From: Trametes villosa
Taxonomy: Eukaryota; Basidiomycota; Agaricomycetes; Polyporales; Polyporaceae
Assembly (NCBI GenBank): GCA_002964805.2
Contig: PUDQ02000003.1
Location: 2,108,001 to 2,172,000 of the forward strand
Reading direction: 5' to 3'
DNA length: 64,000 bases
Below the pieces are notes generated by a model. It made no database searches. It saw nothing but the letters and a program-made list of their open reading frames with translations, and had not been told where the DNA came from. Numbering within the stretch: position 1 is the first letter of the stretch; each line of letters starts with the position of its first letter. The translations under genes and the position numbers were made by a program. Below, piece by piece: positions 36,389 to 46,497 of the stretch.

Positions 36389-37284
36389 TTTCGACACCGC
36401 CGGCCGTCCTTTCTCTCCCACCTGCTCCTGTGTCGCTCCCCGCGACCATCGAGCCTGCCACCAACGAACCCCGGTTTCCTCGCGCGCTCTATCGACCCAG
36501 CTCCCGGTGTACTCTGCGTACACTGGGGGCAGCGGGCTCGCCCCCTTGCTGTGATCGCGGCTCGAAGCTGCTTGGCGGATCCCCAGAATCGTGCGGCATG
36601 GCGGGAAGACTTTGGTCTTCGCGCCTACCGCGCGTGTTGGCGGTCTTTTGGACGCATGTAGCGCATGCGTTCAGCCGTGTCTCATGGCGTGTCTCCCACG
36701 TCCTCATGACGGACAGCGTGTAAATCCACGCGTCCGCTCGTGCCTTCCACGCCGGACGGAGCGTAAACCCGTACGTCCGGACGTGTCTCGCGACGTGTCT
36801 CCCACGTCGATCTCGTACAAGACGGCAGCCGGGGACCCTGTCCCACGGCCAACCTCAACAACCGTGATATGCGCCTCGAGGCAATACCTCGGCGCACCAT
36901 CTTCCGTCATCCGCCTCGGAGTGTAGCGCACTACCGGGTTCGGGGACGTACTCGTCAATCTACACGCTCGTCGGTCATCCGGACACTGTCCGAGGTGGCT
37001 GGCAGCGCAGCAAGATTCCTGCGGAAGGCTCCCGCGCATCGCCGGAGCCAAATCGGACGGTGACAAGAAATTGCGCCGACGTCTGTGTGGGCTATCGCAC
37101 GGTACTGGCCTCCTGTCGCAAGATATCGCTGGGCACGAGGGGCGCTGCAAGACAAGCTTAAGCTAGGGTTCGTTTGGTGTGAGGTCGGTTGGTGGCTGGA
37201 TGGCTGGAGAGGCATGTTACCAGCAGAGCCTTCTTCGTGCCTCCAGCTGCTCGCCGACCCGCATACACAATTTTTGGAAACTTT

Positions 37285-37301
37285 GCACTCTTCGCGAGTG
37301 T
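37285..37301 (+). other. Tail hairpin of array unit 3
   Basis: CACTC TTCGC GAGTG with the flanking G facing T, so the sixth pair is a wobble at best. Confidence 0.6.
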
Positions 37302-37651
37302 CGTGTTTGGTCCGGTGCCTGGGTGGTTGTACTTAGTTTAAATGTACCTGTGTCTCGTGTGTATGTCTGCGCTGTTTGTCAAACCATCTTGTGTTGTCGC
37401 TTTGCATGAATCTCGTGTCCTTCCCCGTCCACCTCGCAGGTTTGTCGCTGGCGTTCTGGGAGAAACGATCAATATAAATCGCAGCACAGCCACAACACCT
37501 GTCTCCCGAAACGGCAGAACTGAGTCGAGTCGTTCGCCGTCGACCCTTGTCCCTGGCATGCGCTAACTTGATTTAGAGAGTCCGTACCCGTCACTAGCGG
37601 CGTCCGCAAATTAGAGGACGAGTGCACGGACCACGCCTCGTGTTCACTGGG

Positions 37652-37658
37652 TATAAAG
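37652..37658 (+). promoter_or_regulatory. TATA box in array unit 4
   Basis: TATAAAG 28 bp after the unit head, with CT-rich sequence following. Confidence 0.4.
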
Positions 37659-38377
37659 CTCGCGGTGCAGGCGCACTTCTTTACCCTCACACCCTGACGT
37701 TGCTCTGTTTGCAACGGCAGCCTCCCCAGCACACCACGTCCGATGTGAATGATATCGGGTCATCCCCACACGAACTCCAGCCTGCTCACATATCCTATCG
37801 GCCCAGTCCTCGGCGTGCACATCGCACGTCGAGGGCAGCGAGGCCGGCTCCTCGCTGCGAAGGCGGCTCGAGATGAGTGTCTGCGGGCCGCATAATCATG
37901 CAATCACGGCGCGTAGGCTCATCCCGCGCGCCGGCCACATGTGTGCGGTCTGAGGCCTGAGGGTGCGACTCGGTGGTGCGTTCACGCAGCATCGGGCGCA
38001 CCATTCTCCCGGAATTCGAGACCGACGACCAGGTGCAACTGCGCACCTGGCCGCGGTCGAGGAGACCACCACGTCCGCGCACTTGCGGGCATGTTGTCGC
38101 ATACACGCGGAAATATCACGGTCACACCTAACTTGGTGTGAGTCTGCGCATGGCCTTGCGTGGACGGCGTCGGTGTCTCTTGTCGCCGTTCGGCATCACT
38201 GGATACGAGGGGGGTGCTTGCCAGGTCCTGAAGTTCGTCCAGCGTAGTCACGGTTAGCGGGTGGTCGGGCGAGCGGCGAGCGACACTCACTTGAGAGCCT
38301 GAGTTGCTGGTCCTTTGCGGGCCGTCGTTGCGCGCACGATTGGCCGTTGGCTGTGGGTGCCAATTTTTGGAATCCCA

Positions 38378-38394
38378 GCGCTCTTCGCGAGTGC
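38378..38394 (+). other. Tail hairpin of array unit 4
   Basis: GCGCTC TTCGC GAGTGC: the stem is kept although one base has changed, because G faces T (a wobble pair in RNA). Confidence 0.6.
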
Positions 38395-38613
38395 TTGAAT
38401 GCTTAGGTAGCATCTGTATAGAGACTTAGTAGCGCATCGTCATGGAAAAGGTTGTTGATGGAAGAAGATAGGAGTGGGGGGAACAGTAGAGGTTACAAGC
38501 TCCTTGTATTCGATGTCACGATGTTTAGTAGCCTTACATCCCATAGCAATCCTACAAGCATACATACACACAATCCCCCGGCTCTTCAGCACGACAAAGA
38601 GGCTTCACGTTGA

Positions 38614-41600
38614 TCACCGGCCGTATCCTTGTCCTTGAGGGTACTGATACTGCTGCGAGCCCTGTGGCGTGTAGCCAGGGTAATAGTAAGGCTGCTGCTG
38701 CTGCTGTTGCGGTGGTTGCTGTTGCTGCTGGGGAGGCGGAGGCGGAGGCGGGGACGCCCCGTACTGTGGTGAGCCATAGCTAACTGGGGGTGGAGGTGGA
38801 GGGAATGGCGACGCAGCAGCAGGGCGGCTCTGATAGCCACTGTACTGCGGCTGTGAGGGCGGCGGGGGCGGGTAGGGCGACTGCTGTGGCGCTTGCCCGT
38901 ATGACGGCTGCTGCTGCTGTCCTTGAGGGGGCGGCGGCGCATAGGACGGGTATTGCTGCGGAGGCGGTGGCGGCCGCGCCGGGGGAGGCGAGGAGGGGTT
39001 GCTGCTACCGAACAGACCAAGAGACGCGTACGGATCCGACGGCGGCGCAGATGGCTGGTATGAAGGCTGGGAGGGCGGCTGCGTAGGAGGGGACGGGAGG
39101 TATGGCGCGGAGGGTTGCGTGCTCGGCGGTGGTGGGGGGTAAGATGAGGTACGCTGTGGAGGCGGGGGAGGGAACGACTGTGGGGGCTGCGAGGGCGGCG
39201 GCGTGGGATAGTGCGACGACGGTGGGGGTGGGGACGTCCACCGGTTCTGCGGAGGAGCGGGCGCAGGCGGTGTTCCGTGCAGGTTCATCGATCCGAATGA
39301 AGACTCGAGACCAGTCGAGGGCTTGGGTGGGGGAGGAGGGATGGGCGGCTTGTCCCCAGGTCTAGATGTCGGCGTCGACTTCGGCATTGCTAGTCTACGC
39401 TCCATCTCCGCTTGCGAGACGAGCCCGTCGCGCTCAGCGGTGCGCTCGGAGATGAAGGATCCGGCGTCGCGCTTCAGTGAGCCTGCCAGCTCAGTGAGTT
39501 CCGTGTAGAACTGCAGTCCCTTGCTTTTGAAGGGTCAGCAACAGACACCTTCTAAGTGAAGCTGCGACTTACGCGAGCCCATCCCGTACTTCCATGTACA
39601 CGTCGCGTGCGCGGGAGAATCTCCGGACGGTATCCTTCTTTCGTCGCTCGCGCTCCTCCCACTGCTTCGCGCCAACGCCCCGCCCGGCCAGGTCGCGCAG
39701 GCCACGCCATAGCTGGGTCAGCTCCTGCAGGGTGAGCTGCTCGTGGTGGACAGTGGCGGCCAGCCGTTGCTGGTATGGACGGAACTTCTCCAATTCTCCA
39801 GCGAAGAGCGTACTCTCGACGCCAGTGTTGCGGCGGTTGAGGAGAAGTAGGTGGGAGACATCATCCTGTTGGATCTACGCGACACAGGTAAGCGAGATCA
39901 TTCACAGCGCAGCGCATATAGGAACGCACCTTGTCCTTGAGGTCCTTGAGCACCTGGCCACGTTCATGCGAGATTTTGTTCAGCCGGCCGAGCCTCTCCT
40001 CGATCTCATCCACGAACTGGCTGATCTTCACTCGCTCCTGTTCGTCCTTCGCCTCGCTGCCCACGTCAAGGTCGAGCAGGTTCTCAGACCCTGCGCCCCC
40101 GGACTCCGTGCTCGCCCGGAAGACATCTTCCACCTGAGGCGACAACAGCAGCTGGATCTCGCCCCTCACGGACTCCCACAGACGAACGACCTGTTGGTCC
40201 GACTGTGCCGCCGCATCCAGCGCCGACAGGTGTGCCTTCAGGTCTTGGCGAAGCGTCTTCGTGAGCGCTGCGGAGGGCGCCTGCGTCCACAGATGATCGT
40301 ACTTGACGCGCATCGCCTCGCACTCCCTGCTCTCTGCGTCGAGGTCCCGGCTGACCGTCTCAAGCTCGCGCTTCACGGTGTCCTTCATCCGGCTGAGCTC
40401 GGAGATGATGCTTTCGACGCTCTCGCGCTCCTCCATCACCGCGATGTCCTCCTTCCACCGCCTCACCTCGACGGGGAGCTCTGCCTCGCCACCCACGCCA
40501 CCCTCCGCAATGGCCTTGAAGCGCTGCAGGCCCTCCTTGATACCGAGCGCCTCGAGCGCGCTCTTCACCTGGATCTCCGCGCTGTCCGCGTTCTCGACCT
40601 CGCCGCGCACGAGCTTCGCCTTCTCCTCCGAGTACACGCTCGCGCTCTCGTGCACACTGAGCGGGATCAGGCGCACAAACATGTCCTGCCCGATCACCTT
40701 CTGCACGTCCGGCGACGCGTACACTTCCTGGATCGTTATGGGGGTCGCGACGACGGCCTTCTCGATCTGCGGGAGCGCCTCGGGGGCGGGCAGGATGGCG
40801 TTGTAGATGAGGTCGTTCTCCCGTTGCGCCTCGTTCTTCTTGTCAGTGATGAGCGCGAGGTGGGCCTTCGTGAGCTCCTGGAGAGCGGGTCCGGCGTCGG
40901 GAGGGAGGTTGGGCGACATTTGGGTAACGAAGACGGAGGCAAACGAGGACGCGGTGCGGTTGGCCTCCTTCGCGGCGGTCTCGGCGACGGTGTATCGTAC
41001 AAGGGCGTCGCCGTGCTTGCCGGCCGCACTGTCCGCGAGGCCGCGGTAGTATTGGGACAAGGAGGTGAAGTACTTGGCCTTGGCCTGTCCGTGTACTCAG
41101 CATGCTTGCAGGAGTATATGCAACGCTCAGACGTACCTGGATGACAGTCACCCAGTTGCGATCGAAGATACCCTTGCCCATGAACTCCTTGACCTCCTCG
41201 GTCAGGCCCGTGTATAAGAACGCCGTCTGCGCCGCGATCTTCGCCACGAGCGCGTTCCCCTTCTTCTCGTCCGTGCACTTCTCGAAGAACACCTCCGTCG
41301 CCTGCGCGAGGATGATGCCCACCAGGAACTTGATGATCTCGCGGCTCAGGTCGAGCGAGGGCGCGTGCAGGAAGTTGTCGTTGATGTACGTGAGCATGCC
41401 CGCGGTCGTGCGGAAGTAGTAGAACGCGCGCTTCAGGCCCTCGGGGTCGCCGCGGTTCTGCGACGCCGCGATGGCGGAGTGCGTCGCCGCGATCTGGAAG
41501 ATGATGGACGCCTTCTCGTACGCGATGGACGTCTGCGTGATGAGCTTGTTCGTGAACGCGTCCCGCCACGGGAAGTTGACGCGGATTTCGGAGAAGCGTA

Positions 41601-41902
41601 GCTCGAGCAGCTCGAGTTGGCCGAAGTATTTGTGCAGCAGGTCCTTCGCTAAGCCCTCCATGAGGTCCAGTTTCTCATGTACGCAGTACTGGCGTGTACT
41701 CACCGGTCATCTCGCTCCCTGCGCCCTTCACGGCGTCCTGTCTACACCGCTGGAGATTGGCGCACTCTTGCGCATAGTTATCTGGGTCTTCTCCATAGGA
41801 GTGTGCAATCGCATTGCGGATGGGTGTGGTCCAATCTACCTCTTCCGTCGTCTTCTTCGGAATGGAGATCATAGGCGAGTTGTGCGCCGACATGAGCGAC
41901 AT
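38614..41902 (-). CDS. BRO1: BRO1 domain endosomal sorting protein
   Basis: Five exons (41902-41704, 41648-41137, 41084-39930, 39874-39573, 39523-38614) give 1025 residues. The N-terminal Bro1 domain (about 10-390) binds the ESCRT-III subunit Snf7 on endosomes. YGEDPDNYAQECANLQRCRQ, KYFGQLELLELRFSEIRVNF and GMLTYINDNFLHAP are clear Bro1 signatures. A helical V-type domain (about 390-740) follows, then a 250-residue tail rich in Pro, Gln, Ser and Tyr that would recruit ubiquitin-handling partners such as Doa4. The ATG at 41902 has a CACC context and precedes MISIPKKTTEEVDW, the usual family start. The related pH-signalling protein Rim20/PalA is the main alternative, but the long Pro-rich tail and overall likeness favour BRO1. 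Confidence 0.88.
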
Positions 41903-42251
41903 GGTGGTGTCGCGTTTCGTTAGGAGCAACCAAACGAGCCTTGTTGAACCTGTTGATATCCAGCAAGAACTGTACAGCTAGTGAACGGAGGCAAGCCGGA
42001 GAGAGATGGTGGAGGTCGAAAGCAAGCAGGTGTGCGGACGCGCAGCTTCGCAGCCGCTCACGTCACCGATGATTAGACTCAGATCCCTCCCGCGTGCGAG
42101 ATTCAGGCACGCAACAAAATGACCTTCAAGCAACGTTATCCTTCGGACAAGATAGAGGTAAAGTACTATTGTATGTTCCGGTACGTAGAGAACAGCAGCA
42201 GCCCGGTATGCGAGTACTCTACATCTACCATGCCAGCACGATTGATCTCGC
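41903..42251. other. Short gap upstream of BRO1
   Basis: About 350 bp holding the BRO1 upstream region and the 3' end of the ATP synthase gamma gene, which has the same orientation. No further gene seen. Confidence 0.4.
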
Positions 42252-43399
42252 TCAGAGCGCACTCGCACCTGGAAACAGCCACCGTTAGTACCGACGTGGA
42301 GACTAACAGGAGGATCCTCACCAGTGATAATGTCGACCAGCTCGTTCGTGATGGCAGCCTGGCGACCACGGTTGTACTGCAGAGTCAGACGGTTGATCAT
42401 GTCTCCAGCGTTCTTCGACGCGTTGTCCATGGCGTTGCGGCTACGGCGGAGTTAGAACGATTGGTGCAGAGCTATTCATTCCGTCTACATACCGAGCGCT
42501 CTGCTCGCAAGCGTGCGCCTCCACGAGGGCAGCGTAGATGGCGTTGGCGAGAGTGAACTCAGAGAGGTCGCTCGTAACATCATCCTCCTGCTCGTAGTTC
42601 CGGAAGCCAGCTAAAGATGGGTGAGCGCCTAAATCGGGAACAGAGGTATGGGAACCTACGCGACTCCTTGAGAAGAGCCTCGGGCTCGACCTCGACGACG
42701 GCGGGCTCGTACGAGATGGCGGAGACGAACTTGTTGTAGACAATCGCGACCTTGTCGTACGTGACGCCAGAGGTGAGAATGAGGTCCGCAACGCCAGCCG
42801 CGTCCGCGAAGGTGGGGATGTCACGGCCGATCTGGTTGAAGGACATGACGAGGTTCTTGGGGAGCAGACGCGAGAGCTGCGCCTTCGACTTGTCGCCAAT
42901 GACCATGATGGGCGAGTCCTCGGCGACCTTGTCCTTCTCCGCGAACTCGCGGCGCGTGGCCTTGGTCACGGAGGAGTGGATACCACCGCAGAGACCCTTG
43001 TCGGACGAGATGACAATGAACAGGGTGCGCTTGCCAGCATCCTCGGCGGGCGCGTGCTGGAAGAGCTCTGCGCGCAGTTGGAGCGGGATTGCACGCCGGA
43101 CGGAGGTGGGGACATACCTGAGTTGGCAAGGCCGTACTCCTTGCCCGCCTGCATCGCACGCTGCGCCTTGTTCATTTTCGTGGACGCAATCATTTTCATG
43201 GACTGCAAGCGTCGTCTTAGGGCGGGCGCACGCAAAACGGCACGAAACGCGGTACCTTCGTGATCTTCTCAATGTTCCTCACGGACTTGAGACGCAACTC
43301 GATTTCACGAAGGGTCGCCATGTTGCGGGCGGTGGTGGGGGCTGCCCCCAGCGCCTTGGGCTGGGACGCAATACGGCCGAGCGTACGCCGAGCGAGCAT
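42252..43399 (-). CDS. ATP3: Mitochondrial ATP synthase F1 subunit gamma
   Basis: Six exons (43399-43256, 43202-43118, 43067-42660, 42610-42493, 42440-42322, 42268-42252) give 296 residues. The product is the rotor shaft of F1, turning inside the alpha3-beta3 ring. An Arg-rich presequence ([12 protein letters not shown]) targets the matrix. Signatures are [50 protein letters not shown] and the C-terminal helix [40 protein letters not shown]. The last coding exon is only 17 nt; it is needed to complete the conserved GA.AL end. Length and intron pattern are those of an intact nuclear gene. Confidence 0.95.
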
Positions 43400-43649
43400 G
43401 GTGAGGGATGAAGGAGTGGAGGTCGAGGTCGAGGTCGTCGTTGACGGGCACGTCGACGTCGACCGGGAAATGGCGGGTCGGATTTCGGGCGCCGTCTGAA
43501 TCCGCGGGCCGGAGCGCGCCAGATATCCAGCACGCGGAGTTTCAATCGATCGCAGGTACGACTCATCGCCTGCAGTGATTGCTAGAGCCTGCAGCGAGCT
43601 CCCCTCCGTCGACCACTACCACCACACATAACTGTCGAATCTGCCCAGC
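43400..43649. promoter_or_regulatory. 250-bp bidirectional promoter region
   Basis: The start codons of ATP synthase gamma (minus) and eIF2-beta (plus) stand head to head with only 250 bp between them, so both promoters must share this segment. No TATA box is evident, which fits housekeeping genes. Confidence 0.6.
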
Positions 43650-44913
43650 ATGGCGTCCGAGGAACCTTTGTTTGACCCCTCTCTGAAAAAGCGCAAGAAG
43701 AAGACCGTTGCGTTCTCCGAGGACCCTCTGGGCGCCGACGCCGACCCCACCACCCCCGCACCCGCCGATATCGATAATGTCACCACGAATGGTGACAAGG
43801 TCGATATGGGCCCTACGACCGCACATGAACTCATGAAGCAGAACGAGAGCGGTGGCGAGGAGGCGGAGAAAAAGGAGGAAGAGGACCTGAACGCTATGTT
43901 TGGTGACCTGAAGAAGAAGAAAAAGAAGAAGACCATCCCGCTCGATCTTGTGAGCACCGACGAGATCCTTGTGTTACTTGAGATCTTGATTACTGAACAT
44001 GTTCCGTGTAATAGGCCGAGGACAACTCCGGTACCTCCACCCCCGTCGCGGCAGCAGCTTCGGAGGACCTGGACTTCTCCGATCTCAAGAGAAAGAAGAA
44101 GAAATCGTCGAAGAAGGCTGCCCTCGACCTGGAGGCGTTCGAGAAGGAGCTGAACCAGTCGAAGGCGCAGGACGCTGAGGAGGATGAGGGCGCAGAGGAG
44201 GGTGCCGTCCCTGAACTCGACGAGGGCGAGCTCGGTGACGATCCGTTCGCGCGTGGAGGAGATACCGCGGCGTCCCTTGACTCTGGTAGCGAGCCCTGGC
44301 TCAAGAGCGACCGCGACTACACCTACGAGGAGGTGCGCATCCGTCTGTCTGTGTGGATATAGTGATCGACGCTGATCCTCTCTTGCTCTAGCTTCTCCAT
44401 CGCTTCTACTCCCAACTCCACGCATCCAACCCCGCCCTCCTCACCTCCGTCGGCAAGCGGTACACAATCGCGCCCCCGCAACTGCTCCGTGACGGCAACA
44501 AGAAGTCCATCTTCGCCAACGTCTCCGACATCTGCAAACGTATGCACAGGCAGCCGGAGCACGTCATCCAGTACATGTTCGCCGAGATGGGTACCACCGG
44601 CTCCGTGGACGGCTCCGGACGTCTCGTCATCAAGGGCCGCTTCCAGCAGAAGCAGGTCGAGCACGTCCTCCGTCGGTACATCGGTATGCCCTCTTCTTCG
44701 CTCTATCTCGCATGTGCTCTGGGACTGACGGCCATATTCGCAGTCGAGTACGTTACGTGCAAGACGTGCAAATCGCCGGATACGATCCTCACGAAGGAGA
44801 ACCGTATCTTCTTCATGTCGTGCGAGTCGTGCGGGTCGCGGCGCTCCGTGAACGCGATCAAGACCGGTTTCCAGGCGCAGGTCGGGCGGAGAAGCAAGAA
44901 CAAGACGGGCTGA
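43650..44913 (+). CDS. SUI3: Translation initiation factor eIF2 subunit beta
   Basis: Four exons (43650-43949, 44015-44332, 44392-44683, 44744-44913) give 359 residues. eIF2 carries Met-tRNAi to the 40S subunit; the beta subunit binds eIF5 and eIF2B through Lys blocks. Lys blocks are seen near residues 13-18 and 88-94 and around [11 protein letters not shown]. The conserved core [46 protein letters not shown] and [13 protein letters not shown] is followed by a C2-C2 zinc ribbon (Cys309, Cys312, Cys330, Cys333). The gene is divergent from ATP synthase gamma. It is intact. Confidence 0.95.
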
Positions 44914-46497
44914 GGAGGGGCGCGCCCGCGCGGCGTGGCGCTGTCGGCCCCGGGTCCGCTTCCGTTGACATCACACTGTATCATGTTGTGTACACCACGT
45001 TCGCATGTATCGCATTGTTTCCCACTCACGTATCGCCGCTGTGCTAGCCTTGGAAAGGAATCGGTCGGACGGAAAGCTGCGAGAGTCCTCCAGAAACAGC
45101 ACTAATGTAGATTCAAGTATGTCCTCAACAGGCGGGCGGTATCCTCGCTTCCCTCTTCAGAACGACATCGGCACGCCAGCATCAGGCGTAGCAGGTCACG
45201 GCCAATTAAGCTCCCCAAAGCGCAGACGGCTCCTCACCGTGGTCTCCCTCGCTACTGGACTCTCCTGCACAAGTGGTCCACACATTTCTCCTTCAAGTTG
45301 TCTCCCACTTCCTGCGCCGCGAGTCTGACATGTTCTGCCCGTTACCCTAGTAGTAGCGCTGACGTGCCGCCGCCGCCGCCTGCCCCGGCGGCGTGAACAC
45401 CGCGACGAACGCGGCGTGCTTCCAGCTTTTCGCCATCCGCGAAGATCTGCAGCAGAATCTGTCCCACGCCGGTCTCCATCTCGCCCGCTCTGGAGGCTCA
45501 AGGCAGGCTGGAATGTATGTTGGGCGAACGACGTCGACGCGGCAACCACCAAGTTAGGGTGTGATTTGGCGTCCAGGGTAGAGCCCACATGCTCTCAGAA
45601 GATCACTATAGTTTGAACCGCTCGGAAAAGTAGTGCACAGGTTCGAATGATAAGTAGACTGTATCGGATGTCACTCGCCCGCGGACTCCTCACTTCGGTA
45701 GTGTTCATGACCGCCATATCTCATGCCCGCGCTTCCCTCCGCATCTCACACATATCACGATTTGAGCGTTGCGTAAAGGCAGCGATTTTCTCAGTCCCCA
45801 TCCCCTCCGTGAAGCTGCTTGAATATTTGGGGAGTGGTTAGACCGGGGCGATTCTGGCAGGAACATGAGCGCCTAAACCAGCGCTACGGGCGCTCTGCTA
45901 GCCGTTTCGGCTCGTTTAGGCAGGCCAGCCAAGAAGTTCAAGTTGAACCTGTCGTCCACGACGACTAACAGACGGCGCAACGTTCGAAACTGTCAGGCTA
46001 TCCAGAGACTCAAGTAGCTGTCTTTTTGCGAGAACGGCGCAGACATTCATCCGATCCGCGAGCGGAGAAGGTAAGCGGAAAGCATCTGAGGGTAGGAACA
46101 TGTGCTAACAAACAACGGGGGTAGGACCCATTGTCCTACCCCCCGGGTTCTCGGCACTTGCCAAAGGCATTTTCATTTCAGGTACTCAAAAGTGCTGCTC
46201 TACCCGTGCCCGAGCCGCGCTTCCTTCAGCCAGCTGCGCACTGTAGTTTTGTCGCAAGCATATCCACGGGAGTAGCGGACAGTCGCCGACTCCCAAGCAC
46301 CGCGCGGATTTTCTCTCTCTGCGGTGAGCCTATGCATCCCCTAATTTGTCGAAAATGAGCTGCGCTAATGGAAAACTCCGACGGATTTTTGATTATGCAT
46401 GGCTTGATCGGCGCTTGGGCGCGCCTCCCTCTCTCCATTGTTCATCTTAGCCACCACCTCGAACGCCCAAAACTCAACCACAGACCCCCACTATAAG
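44914..46497. other. Intergenic with a peroxidase relic
   Basis: Apart from the peroxidase exon fragment at 45355-45480, I see no gene. No TATA box or RNA gene is obvious before the FunK1 gene, though a CT-rich tract occurs around 46420-46450. Confidence 0.4.
45355..45480 (+). pseudogene. Class II peroxidase exon relic
   Basis: [27 protein letters not shown] can be read at 45390-45473. It matches residues 32-60 of the lignin peroxidase encoded at 9.6-10.9 kb almost exactly, but on the opposite strand. The preceding ACP text and the AGCGCTGACG start of the exon are recognisable, but a CGC-triplet expansion shifts the frame. One of the paired Cys codons has become Phe. Downstream the match ends before the distal His. 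No other peroxidase exon is nearby, so it is a decayed fragment. Confidence 0.7.

Larger units (their letters stand above)
34105..38395 (+). repeat. Tandem array of four diverged ~1.1-kb units
   Basis: The head motif G(C/T)GCACGGACCA occurs near 34105, 35273, 36359 and 37623, and the tail AATTTTTGGAA..CTCTTCGCGAG occurs near 35047, 36008, 37269 and 38362, always in head-to-tail order. Head-to-tail lengths are about 940, 730, 910 and 740 bp; head spacings are about 1.17, 1.09 and 1.26 kb. Units 2 and 3 are most alike. Their shared segment extends about 75 bp upstream of the head (around GGATCGGCGTC..GCGTTCAGTAGCGTCGAT) and includes CGCAAGATATCG.TGGG.ACGAGGGG. Units 3 and 4 have TATAAA 21-28 bp after the head, and unit 2 has a near match, TACAAAA, at the same distance. 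No frame is convincingly conserved in all four. The nature of the unit is unknown. Confidence 0.75.

Noticed and set aside
34105..38395. Helitron interpretation of the tail hairpins
   Set aside because: Helitrons end in a hairpin followed by CTRR and insert between A and T. The bases after these hairpins differ in each unit and no helicase gene is present.
39594..41144. 516-codon open frame on the plus strand
   Set aside because: It lies antisense to BRO1, whose five exons, domain motifs and splice sites are clear; the frame is open because the GC-rich codon use of BRO1 leaves few stops on the other strand.
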